A DNA stretch of 5,680 bases from Schaedlerella sp. GTDB taxonomy: Bacteria > Bacillota > Clostridia > Lachnospirales > Lachnospiraceae. The stretch spans positions 1 through 5,680 of the forward strand of contig JAHHTO010000157.1 of NCBI GenBank assembly GCA_020024595.1. Direction: 5' to 3'. The position numbers and the translations under genes were made by a program. Under the pieces are notes generated by a model. The model saw nothing but the letters and a program-made list of their open reading frames with translations, searched no databases and was not told the origin of the DNA. Below are positions 1-5,539 of this stretch, in pieces (within the stretch, counting starts at the first letter, position 1; each line of letters begins with the position of its first letter).

Positions 1-724
1 CCATTTTCCCAGCCTGAAAAATACCTCCACATCCGCCCTTTCGTATAATCATTTCTGCTTTTTCCACATCTTTCACTACCATTCCCGAAAGAGCATCCAC
101 ACCATATTCGTAAAGAACGGAACTTAGTGTCACCGAAGGTCCTACCATAATCAGACGACTGTCTGCCTTTTTAAGCTGTAATAAACGTGGTAAAGTCTTA
201 TTGACCAGTGTGGAGCCTGTCACAAGTATAAAATCCTGCTCTCCTAACAAATATTCACATGCAGGATCTGGGTAATCTCCAGCCTGTGGTTCCCTTTCCA
301 GAATCGTCAGCTTGCAATTTCCCTTAAGCTGCTTCTCTAAAAACGGAAAATGACCGACAACAGCTACTTTCTTTCCTTTCATTTCATCCCCATAAAGGAT
401 AAAAGCATCTTCTTCTTTTGCACCACCTGCACGGATACTTCTGTCATAAATTTGTGGTTCTTGATTATAATAAGCGTTTATCGCTGCCACTCCCAAAGAT
501 GCTTCTTTGAAATTCCATGACTTTGCACACTGTGCCAGACTTTTTAAATCCATTGTACACGGATCAGATATAAGAATCGGTTCTCTTGAGGAAATATTCA
601 CAGTCATTGCGACTCCTGCATTGTCCGGCGTCTGCACCATTGTCCATACATCACCCGAAGTATATCCTGTTACCGGAATATTTTCAGGGATTCCTTCGAT
701 CAGTCTGTGATAGATTTCCCACAT
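1..724 (-). CDS. DUF4213/DUF364 (putative heavy-metal chelation) protein, 3' end cut by window edge
   Basis: The gene starts at an ATG (722-724) behind a strong AGAGGAGGT ribosome binding site (about 734-742). It stays open to base 1, giving 241 visible residues; the family usually runs to about 250, so only a short tail is missing. The N-terminal part (about 1-100) fits DUF4213, with an enolase-N-terminal-like fold. The C-terminal Rossmann-like part fits DUF364: VVGHFPFLE at about 122-130, then ILEREPQAGDYPD, then VTGSTLVNKTLPRLL, then MVGPSVTLSS, then a glycine-rich RKGGCGG near the end. The family's biochemistry is unsettled; structure and gene neighbourhood have suggested roles in heavy-metal chelation or corrinoid metabolism. 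It is the last gene I can see in the operon, 24 bases after the FmdE stop and downstream of an ABC importer. A cytoplasmic protein that binds or processes the imported metal or chelate is an inference. Family assignment is firm; function is not. Confidence 0.92.
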   Translation of the reverse strand, partial: MWEIYHRLIEGIPENIPVTGYTSGDVWTMVQTPDNAGVAMTVNISSREPILISDPCTMDLKSLAQCAKSWNFKEASLGVAAINAYYNQEPQIYDRSIRAGGAKEEDAFILYGDEMKGKKVAVVGHFPFLEKQLKGNCKLTILEREPQAGDYPDPACEYLLGEQDFILVTGSTLVNKTLPRLLQLKKADSRLIMVGPSVTLSSVLYEYGVDALSGMVVKDVEKAEMIIRKGGCGGIFQAGKM

Positions 725-748
725 TGTTAAAATACCTCCTCTGTTTTC

Positions 749-1291
749 TTATTTTCTATAATAACACTCTCCGGCACAATGTCGACATAAAATTTTTCCA
801 TCTTTGTTCACGTGCCTGCCATCAAGCACTTCTTCTCCGCAGCATTCACACACCTGTACTTCTGAAGGTCTTCCTGGAAGATCTCCTGGTTTTAAATCTA
901 CAATCACTTCTTCCACAGCAAAAAGTTCTTCATCACTGAATTTAGAGAAAAACAGCTCAAGATCTTCACCTTCTTTTGGATATTTATGGGAAATGGTCCG
1001 AACACGAATCGCTCTGTTTTCTTTCATGTCCACAAATGTCGCTGCTGTTTTACCAAAATTCATCCACTTTAACGTACGTTTCCCAAGTTTACATCCTGTT
1101 ACTGTACCAATTGCATCTGCAATGCACCTGTCTGACTCTACAAATACAATCAGGCGTTTTGAAGTAACCGGTTCTTCTATCTTTAATATCTTGCATGCAT
1201 AGCGTGCCATCCTGACACCTAACACCTGCCCGGAACACAAATGTCCATGATAAGCTGCTGCCCTGGTTAAGTCTTCTTTTAATGAAAGCAT
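749..1291 (-). CDS. FmdE-family protein with C-terminal zinc ribbon
   Basis: This 180-residue protein belongs to the FmdE family, named after a gene in the molybdenum formylmethanofuran dehydrogenase operon of methanogens. The hallmark HGHLCSG (residues 15-21) corresponds to the family's HGHxCPG, followed by LGVRMARYA. Next come ESDRCIADAIGTVTGC (about 52-67) and LGKRTLKW..FGKTAATFVD, all typical. The C-terminal ribbon has cysteines at 148, 150, 151, 169, 172 and 176 (CECCGE, then CRHCAGEC), a likely Zn site. The start is the ATG at 1289-1291, not the ATG six bases upstream at 1297, because AAGGAG (1298-1303) abuts the upstream ATG but sits six bases from this one. The binding-protein stop is 12 bases upstream, so translation is likely coupled. 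No enzymatic activity is established for the family as far as I know; metal (Mo/W or Zn) handling is inferred from name and context. No signal peptide is visible, so it is cytoplasmic. Confidence 0.9.
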   Translation of the reverse strand: MLSLKEDLTRAAAYHGHLCSGQVLGVRMARYACKILKIEEPVTSKRLIVFVESDRCIADAIGTVTGCKLGKRTLKWMNFGKTAATFVDMKENRAIRVRTISHKYPKEGEDLELFFSKFSDEELFAVEEVIVDLKPGDLPGRPSEVQVCECCGEEVLDGRHVNKDGKILCRHCAGECYYRK

Positions 1292-1297
1292 AAGCAT

Positions 1298-1303
1298 CTC
1301 CTT
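1298..1303 (-). promoter_or_regulatory. Ribosome binding site that decides the FmdE start
   Basis: AAGGAG on the minus strand ends directly against the ATG at 1295-1297, which is too close to serve it, and lies six bases before the ATG at 1289-1291. The second ATG is therefore the better start. The site begins just after the TAA stop of the binding-protein gene. Confidence 0.75.
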
Positions 1304-2410
1304 TTATTTTACGGCGTTTTCTGTAAGTTTCTGAAATTCTTCTTTTCCGAGATCATAGTGATAGAAAAGATTATAGTATTCTTTTGCAACATCATACATC
1401 TCGTAATCGAATACTTCTGGATATAGCATCTTTGCAACCCACTGCATTCCTAAGAAACGATTGATTGCAGGAGGCATTCCCATCCAGTTATATGGTGCTG
1501 ACGGAACTTCATAATATCTGTCATTCTGAATTGCACCTAACTGTGCCCACAGTTCATCATTTTTTACTGTCTCATAGATACTATTTGGTGCAAAGATTAC
1601 AACATCTGGATTCCATAAAAGAAGCTGCTCACCTGAAATCTCATCTCCCGAACCTTTTCTTGTAGGTTCTTCTAAAACTGCCACATTATTTCCCAACATA
1701 TCAAGTACTTCTGCATGGAAGGAACCTTTACTGATGACCCAAAGGCCATTGTCTCCACCAGCATAGAGGTAATTTACCCTCTCTTCTTCCGGAACCTTTT
1801 CCATACTTGTTTGAATCATATCAAGTTTTGTATCACAATAATCACCAAGTTTACCTGCATCTTCCTCTTTATTAAGAATATCACCTAATGTACGAAATGC
1901 CTCTCCCGTTGTTTCAAGACTTGCCTCAATAAAAATCGTAGGAATACCAAGTTGTTCCTGGAGGCTATCAAGATCTTCTTTATTTCCATTTTTAGCTTCT
2001 CCCATATCTATAATCACCTGTGGATCCGCCGCTAAAAGCGCTTCTTTGTTTAAATCTCCAGTTCCATAAAAAGAGCCAAATTCAGGAAGTTTTGCACATT
2101 CCTCACCTAAATAGGCAACCTCTTTTTCATTTAATTCATTTGTAAGCCCTACCATTTTCTCAGGTGCCACTGCCAAAAGCATCATCTGTGCGGGTGGTCC
2201 CATTGGAACAATTCTGTCAATCTGTGCCGGAAGTTCCACCTCACGTCCACAGGAATCTGTAAACAGGACTGTTTTGTTCTGTTCTTCTGCAGCCACCTCT
2301 TCTTTTGGTACATCCACAGGTTCTTCTTTCTTTGCACCACAGCCCGTTGCTGCCATGATAACAGCTAGCGAAAGAGCCGCAACCCTCATCTTCATTGTTC
2401 TCTTTTTCAT
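1304..2410 (-). CDS. ABC transporter substrate-binding lipoprotein (siderophore/cobalamin/molybdate class, PF01497-type)
   Basis: This 368-residue extracytoplasmic binding protein delivers ligand to the permease encoded upstream. It has a lipoprotein signal peptide: basic MKKRTMKMR, a hydrophobic stretch, then lipobox ATGC with the modified cysteine at residue 24. A Lys/Glu-rich linker (about 27-46) leads to the binding domain, which opens with FTDSCGREVELP and RIVPMGPPAQMMLLA (about 50-80). LAADPQVIIDMG (about 126-137) and LLLWNPDVVIF (263-273) are the lobe strands typical of the class. The NWMGMPPAINRFLGMQW segment (308-324) and KMLYPEVF match the PP..NR..G..W..YP pattern seen in iron, cobalamin and molybdate/tungstate members. 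The ATG overlaps the ATPase stop by four bases (ATGA), and AAGGAGGG (2417-2424) lies well placed within the end of the ATPase gene. Ligand identity cannot be read from sequence; molybdate/tungstate or a metal chelate is suggested only by the FmdE/DUF364 neighbours. Confidence 0.93.
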   Translation of the reverse strand: MKKRTMKMRVAALSLAVIMAATGCGAKKEEPVDVPKEEVAAEEQNKTVLFTDSCGREVELPAQIDRIVPMGPPAQMMLLAVAPEKMVGLTNELNEKEVAYLGEECAKLPEFGSFYGTGDLNKEALLAADPQVIIDMGEAKNGNKEDLDSLQEQLGIPTIFIEASLETTGEAFRTLGDILNKEEDAGKLGDYCDTKLDMIQTSMEKVPEEERVNYLYAGGDNGLWVISKGSFHAEVLDMLGNNVAVLEEPTRKGSGDEISGEQLLLWNPDVVIFAPNSIYETVKNDELWAQLGAIQNDRYYEVPSAPYNWMGMPPAINRFLGMQWVAKMLYPEVFDYEMYDVAKEYYNLFYHYDLGKEEFQKLTENAVK

Positions 2411-3210
2411 TGTTTTCCCTCCTTCGACCGTTTTTCACACAGGCATGAAGGTATACATACCCGGATGCGGTCATTATTTAATGATTTTATTTCCACGTCA
2501 ACGCCGTAGATTTTTTGAATAATCTCCTGAGTCAGCACCTCTTTGGGAGGTCCTTGAACCAGAACTCTTCCTTTCCATAAGACCAAAATCTCATCTGCAT
2601 ATAAAAATGCCTGTTCCGGCTGATGGCTAGACTGAAGGATTGTATATCCTTCTTCTGCCAGTTGTTTGATCTGTGACATGATACGAATCTGATTTCCATA
2701 ATCCAGATTGGAAGTAGGCTCGTCCATGATAAGCACTTTCGCCTGTTGCGCCAGTGCTCTTGCAATCATTACAAGTTGTCGCTCACCCCCACTTATCTGT
2801 GTATATTTTCTCTCTGCAAGATGACTGATTCCTACACGCTCCATCGCATGCATCGCCATTTCTCTTTGTTTCCTTTTAGGTCCATTCAATCCCTCTATTG
2901 TAGCCTCAGTACTCATCAATACAATATCCTGTACTTTATATGCAAAAACTGCTTGATGGGATTGTGGAATATATGCAATTTTTTCTGCTCTCTGACGTAT
3001 ATTCAGTCTTTCTATGTTCATTCCATCTACATAGATTTCCCCTGTATGCTGTTTATTCAACCCCAGAATACATTGAAATAAAGTACTTTTCCCGACCCCA
3101 TTGGGACCGAGAACACAGGTAAGCCTGCCACTTTTCAAAGAAAATGAAATATCACTCAACACTTGATGATTTCCATAAAATGCATCCATGCCTGTTATTT
3201 TAAATCCCAC
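2407..3210 (-). CDS. ABC transporter ATP-binding protein (FecE/BtuD/MolC-like)
   Basis: This 267-residue ATPase energises the importer from the cytoplasmic face, probably as a homodimer. All nucleotide-binding elements are intact: Walker A GPNGVGKST (35-43), Q-loop Gln83 in IPQSHQ, signature ISGGE (139-143), Walker B VLIMDE (159-164), D-loop SNLD (167-170) and switch His196 in SSHQ. The start is a GTG (3208-3210). The later ATG at residue 8 would remove the first beta strand (GFKIT), so GTG is preferred; a GAGGGGG ribosome binding site lies seven bases upstream inside the end of the permease gene. The permease stop is only two bases before this start. The C-terminal region (about 235-267) carries VCIPSCLCEK, a cysteine cluster (C-x3-C-x-C) outside the core fold, of unknown meaning. 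The family is certain; substrate class is inferred from its partners. Confidence 0.95.
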   Translation of the reverse strand: MGFKITGMDAFYGNHQVLSDISFSLKSGRLTCVLGPNGVGKSTLFQCILGLNKQHTGEIYVDGMNIERLNIRQRAEKIAYIPQSHQAVFAYKVQDIVLMSTEATIEGLNGPKRKQREMAMHAMERVGISHLAERKYTQISGGERQLVMIARALAQQAKVLIMDEPTSNLDYGNQIRIMSQIKQLAEEGYTILQSSHQPEQAFLYADEILVLWKGRVLVQGPPKEVLTQEIIQKIYGVDVEIKSLNNDRIRVCIPSCLCEKRSKEGKQ

Positions 3211-3212
3211 AA

Positions 3213-4211
3213 CTATTCCCCCTCTCTTATAATAAGATACAGAAAGAATGGTGCGCCAACAAATGATGTCAGAATTCCGATTGGAATTTCTGACGTAGTT
3301 GCGAGTCTTGCAATATTGTCAACAACCAACATAAATGCTGCCCCCATAAGCACTGAAGCCGGGAGTAATTTCCTATAATCACAGCCTATCAGCATTCTTG
3401 CAAAATGAGGGATCACAAGGCCTACCCATCCAATCATTCCACTGACAGATATACTTGCCGCAGTAATAAGCGTGGAACATGCTATCACAATTCCACGTAC
3501 TCTCTTCACATCTACTCCAATCGTTCTTGCTTCATCATCACCAAGTGTAAGTATATTCATTTTCCATCTGAGCAGAAAAAGAGGAATCATACCAACAAGC
3601 ATCGGTATCATCATAAAGATAACATCCGACTTTTTCGCTCCCGCAAGGCTTCCCATAAGCCAATATGTAATTGCAGGTAGCTCTTGATCCGGATCTGCTA
3701 TCAACTTCAAAAACGATGTTGCTGAAGTAAAAAGCGAGCTTATCATAATACCTGACAACACCAGCCCCAGTACCGGACTGCCTTTTGTATGTTTTCCTAC
3801 TTTACATACCAGCCATACCGTAAAAAGTGCAAAAAAGAAGGCTGACAATGAGATTCCCAAAAAGCCTGCCCCTTTTAAAATAGCGAGTGCGGCTCCAAAC
3901 GCTGCACCAGAGGATGCCCCCAGAAGATCTGGGGACACCATTGGATTTCTGAAAATTCCCTGATAACATACCCCCGCTGTCGGAAGAGCTGCTCCTACAA
4001 GAATCCCTAAAAGGATTCTTGGCATTCTTACATTAAACAGAGCTATTTGCTGGTTATCTGTCCAGAACTGTTTGATCGGAACGACTTTAGAAGCCAGAAT
4101 TGCCAGAAGTTCTTTCAAGTGAATGGGATATTTCCCCAGACCAAACGATACCAAAAAAATCACGATCAAAATGAAACTAAGTATGGTTAAGATTCTATTT
4201 TCCTTTTTCAT
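3213..4211 (-). CDS. FecCD-family ABC transporter permease
   Basis: This 332-residue integral membrane protein forms the channel of the importer. Only one permease gene is present, so it should homodimerise as BtuC does. A first membrane helix covers about residues 7-25, and further hydrophobic segments run at about 66-83, 95-112, 118-136, 147-168, 198-214, 240-257, 285-300 and 309-327. Family motifs are RMPR (62-65), QGIFRNPMVSPDLLG (84-98), WLMGSL (184-189), LGDDEARTIGV (223-233, the loop that contacts the ATPase) and GWVGLVIPHFARMLIG (261-276) followed by D..KLLPAS. Length is normal for the family. The ATG at 4209-4211 lies inside the end of the methyltransferase gene (17-base overlap), with AAAGGAGA about ten bases upstream, implying translational coupling. 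FecCD members import iron-siderophores, haem, cobalamin or molybdate/tungstate; sequence alone does not separate these. Confidence 0.95.
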   Translation of the reverse strand: MKKENRILTILSFILIVIFLVSFGLGKYPIHLKELLAILASKVVPIKQFWTDNQQIALFNVRMPRILLGILVGAALPTAGVCYQGIFRNPMVSPDLLGASSGAAFGAALAILKGAGFLGISLSAFFFALFTVWLVCKVGKHTKGSPVLGLVLSGIMISSLFTSATSFLKLIADPDQELPAITYWLMGSLAGAKKSDVIFMMIPMLVGMIPLFLLRWKMNILTLGDDEARTIGVDVKRVRGIVIACSTLITAASISVSGMIGWVGLVIPHFARMLIGCDYRKLLPASVLMGAAFMLVVDNIARLATTSEIPIGILTSFVGAPFFLYLIIREGE

Positions 4212-4911
4212 CTGTCCGATTCTCCTTTGGTATCACAAACAGACTCATTTCTTTCCGGTTTGAGAGGTAATAGGAATATCCGTATTTCCCAGGTTCCAGA
4301 TGCTGTTCCAAATATTTTTCTGCAGGCTCATCTCCATTGATTCTGTGAAAGCGCACAAACTTTTCTGCTTCTTCCCACGATTCCAGTGGTTGTCCAAAGT
4401 CACTAAAAACAGATATTTTTTCATATGGAATTCTGTTCTCTTTCAAATAAGCTTCGCTACCTGCTGCCGAATGTAAATGCTGTCCCTCATAATATTTCTG
4501 TGCAAATTTTGATCTGTTGCGTTTTAATACTAACACCTGCTTCCTTGCCAAACGTAGAAAATCATCCAGATATTCAGACAGTGATCCAAATGAACATGCA
4601 AGAACTGTATCACAACTCTGATCCGGAAACTGTAGCCAGTTTTCATTCGTTACTGATAAGTTACTTACTTTCTGAGACGTTGCTTCCTTTTTCAATGCAG
4701 AAAGCACTTTTGTATCTATATCAAAACATCTGACCTGACCAATATGCGGTGCCAATTCAAAATCAATATATCCCAGACCGCAGCCTATGTCATAAACCGA
4801 CTCGTTCTTTTCAAGATATGGCAATATAATCTGTGCCATATCTTTGTAATGGTTTGTATATTCCTTTGCACGCTGCCACCACTTTATACTTTCATCTGTC
4901 CATTTAAACAT
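4195..4911 (-). CDS. Class I SAM-dependent methyltransferase, first gene of the metal-uptake operon
   Basis: This 238-residue cytoplasmic protein has a Rossmann-type SAM-binding domain. Motif I is YDIGCGLGYIDFELA (from about residue 40), followed by RCFDID (61-66), whose acidic residues should bind the ribose hydroxyls of SAM; the later VTNENWLQF and CDTVLACSFGSLSEYLDDF match motifs II and III. The C-terminal third (about 145-238) is not a family I recognise and probably recognises the substrate. The preferred start is the ATG at 4909-4911. A GTG nine bases upstream (4918-4920) is also in frame, but it overlaps the GGAG ribosome binding site, which stands eight bases from the ATG. It overlaps the permease gene by 17 bases, so it is co-expressed with the transporter. 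Methylation of a metallophore, of a corrinoid-like cofactor or of a protein are all possible; no substrate can be assigned. Confidence 0.88.
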   Translation of the reverse strand: MFKWTDESIKWWQRAKEYTNHYKDMAQIILPYLEKNESVYDIGCGLGYIDFELAPHIGQVRCFDIDTKVLSALKKEATSQKVSNLSVTNENWLQFPDQSCDTVLACSFGSLSEYLDDFLRLARKQVLVLKRNRSKFAQKYYEGQHLHSAAGSEAYLKENRIPYEKISVFSDFGQPLESWEEAEKFVRFHRINGDEPAEKYLEQHLEPGKYGYSYYLSNRKEMSLFVIPKENRTDEKGK

Positions 4912-4919
4912 TTTATCCA

Positions 4920-4923
4920 CTCC
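4920..4923 (-). promoter_or_regulatory. Ribosome binding site that decides the methyltransferase start
   Basis: TTGGAG on the minus strand has its GGAG core here, and the last G is also the first base of an in-frame GTG. Eight bases separate GGAG from the ATG at 4911. That is ideal spacing and argues against the GTG as start. Confidence 0.7.
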
Positions 4924-4930
4924 AATTTAT

Positions 4931-4945
4931 ATTGTAAAAAGTATA
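4931..4945 (-). promoter_or_regulatory. Candidate -10 element(s) of the metal-uptake operon
   Basis: On the minus strand TATACT (4940-4945) and TACAAT (4931-4936) each match five of six bases of the TATAAT consensus. They stand 28 and 19 bases before the methyltransferase ATG, leaving a short leader. No good -35 hexamer lies at 17 bases; for TATACT the position reads CATACA and adjoins the palindrome at 4966-4983, which would suit a regulated promoter. AT-rich DNA gives such hexamers by chance, so confidence is low. Confidence 0.35.
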
Positions 4946-4965
4946 ATCCAAATTTCTTTGTCTGT

Positions 4966-4983
4966 ATGTTGTTTGGACAACAT
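4966..4983. promoter_or_regulatory. Perfect palindrome, candidate operator
   Basis: ATGTTGTTTGGACAACAT has two perfect 7-base arms around a TTGG spacer and lies 55-72 bases before the methyltransferase start. If TATACT (4940-4945) is the -10, the start of transcription falls near 4933 and the palindrome is centred near -41.5, the usual place for an activator overlapping the -35. It does not resemble the Fur, MntR/DtxR, NikR or ModE consensus sites I know. Binding by a dimeric regulator is inferred; the regulator is not in this window. Confidence 0.5.
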
Positions 4984-5026
4984 TAATTGCCTTTTACTGT
5001 ATCGATTTCATTTTTTCAGAACATAA

Positions 5027-5068
5027 AATACCCTCAAGTAGTTTTTTAACATTCTACTTGAAGGTATT
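5027..5068 (-). terminator. Strong stem-loop, probable terminator of the galM/sigma-like transcript or operon leader hairpin
   Basis: Bases 5027-5041 pair with 5054-5068 around a 12-base loop. Fourteen of 15 pairs are Watson-Crick. The odd pair (5033/5062) is C-A on the plus strand but G-U in minus-strand RNA, so the stem is continuous only in the minus-strand transcript. The hairpin is followed on that strand by UAUUUUAUGUU, a weak U tract. It lies 91 bases after the stop of the sigma-like gene and 116 bases before the methyltransferase ATG. It may end the upstream transcript, or act within the leader of the downstream one if the promoters at 5098-5126 are used. Confidence 0.55.
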
Positions 5069-5074
5069 ATATCA
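5066..5074 (-). promoter_or_regulatory. Candidate extended -10 promoter
   Basis: The minus strand reads TGATATAAT, an exact TGnTATAAT extended -10, with no recognisable -35 at 17 bases (AAAAGC). Transcription would start near 5059, inside the first arm of the stem-loop, so a transcript from here could not form the hairpin. The inverted repeat would then more likely be a DNA operator over the start site. It competes with the terminator reading. Confidence 0.35.
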
Positions 5075-5097
5075 TAAGCCCAGTGACAGCTTTTTAT

Positions 5098-5126
5098 ATT
5101 GTAATATCATCGTATCCTATGTGCAA
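5098..5126 (-). promoter_or_regulatory. Candidate sigma-A promoter upstream of the stem-loop
   Basis: On the minus strand TTGCAC (5121-5126) is separated by exactly 17 bases from TACAAT (5098-5103). The -10 matches five of six consensus bases and the -35 keeps TTG. Transcription would start near 5091 and give a leader of about 180 bases to the methyltransferase gene, including the stem-loop at 5027-5068. The site lies just after the sigma-like gene. Confidence 0.35.
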
Positions 5127-5158
5127 TTTTCCCAAAATTTGTTGACATATTCTACATT

Positions 5159-5515
5159 CTAGAGACAAAGCTTCATATACTGTTTCATATGATTCATAAT
5201 AGTTGTATGCGCAGTACCCACATCTAAAATTCTCTCAACTCCTAATATAACTCCTATATTTCCATATTCAACTAACTGTTTCAAAGAAGCTCCTTTATTA
5301 ATTTCTGCCAGAGCAACATGGATTGTTTTTTTCATATAAATTTCTACTAAACGAGCCTGAGATTCTTCATCAGAACCTACTGATCTTTCCAACAATTTCT
5401 TTTCTTCTTCAATTTCCACTTCCGGAATTTCTAACATATACCTCACATACTTTTCCAGATATGCTCTATCTGAATCTGATAACTCATATTTGTCTTTAAT
5501 TGTTTCTATTTCCAT
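5159..5515 (-). CDS. Small sigma-70-like protein (regions 1.2 to about 2.2 only)
   Basis: This 118-residue protein resembles the front part of a primary-type sigma factor. EIEEEKKLLERSVGSDEESQ (34-53) followed by ARLVEIYMKKTIHVAL (54-69) parallels the EEE..LL....GDEEA..RLIE.NLRLV..IA segment of regions 1.2-2.1. LKQLVEYGNIGVILGVERI (78-96) parallels the LLDLIQEGNIGLM.AVEKF core-RNA-polymerase-binding helices. The remaining 22 residues do not match regions 2.3-2.4, and regions 3 and 4 are absent, so it should not read promoters by itself. I recall similar short sigma-like proteins of about 120 residues in Lachnospiraceae, which argues against a recent truncation, as does its intact reading frame. 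The ATG (5513-5515) has GGAG (5524-5527) eight bases upstream. It begins 24 bases after the galM stop, so it probably shares that transcript. Function is unknown; binding to RNA polymerase is inferred from similarity only. Confidence 0.72.
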   Translation of the reverse strand: MEIETIKDKYELSDSDRAYLEKYVRYMLEIPEVEIEEEKKLLERSVGSDEESQARLVEIYMKKTIHVALAEINKGASLKQLVEYGNIGVILGVERILDVGTAHTTIMNHMKQYMKLCL

Positions 5516-5539
5516 ACTTTATTCTCCAAGTATTTTTGA

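Noticed and set aside
586..1202. Plus-strand open frames opposite the DUF364 and FmdE genes
   Set aside because: They are antisense shadows: no ribosome binding sites, no recognisable domains, and they overlap well-supported genes of known families.
1295..1297. Upstream ATG as FmdE start
   Set aside because: The AAGGAG site abuts it with no spacer, whereas the ATG at 1289-1291 is six bases away.
2241..2474. Minus-strand 77-codon frame spanning the ATPase/binding-protein junction
   Set aside because: It is an out-of-frame reading of two overlapping, clearly recognised genes; its sequence has no family resemblance.
2746..3122. Plus-strand frames opposite the ATPase gene
   Set aside because: Antisense to an intact ATPase with all motifs; the translations look like random Cys/Ser/Tyr-rich readings.
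4918..4920. GTG as start of the methyltransferase
   Set aside because: It overlaps the GGAG ribosome binding site; the ATG nine bases downstream has proper spacing.
4744..4986. Plus-strand 80-codon frame over the methyltransferase start and leader
   Set aside because: Its hydrophobic look comes from AT-rich antisense DNA, and it has no ribosome binding site.
5027..5068. MerR/SoxR-type operator suggested by the TCAAGT and ACTTGA arms
   Set aside because: Such operators have closely spaced arms between -35 and -10; here the arms are 12 bases apart and outside a promoter spacer, so the likeness is probably chance.
5142..5147. TTGACA on the plus strand, a perfect -35 hexamer
   Set aside because: No -10-like hexamer lies 16-18 bases downstream (ACAAAG at 17) and no plus-strand gene follows.
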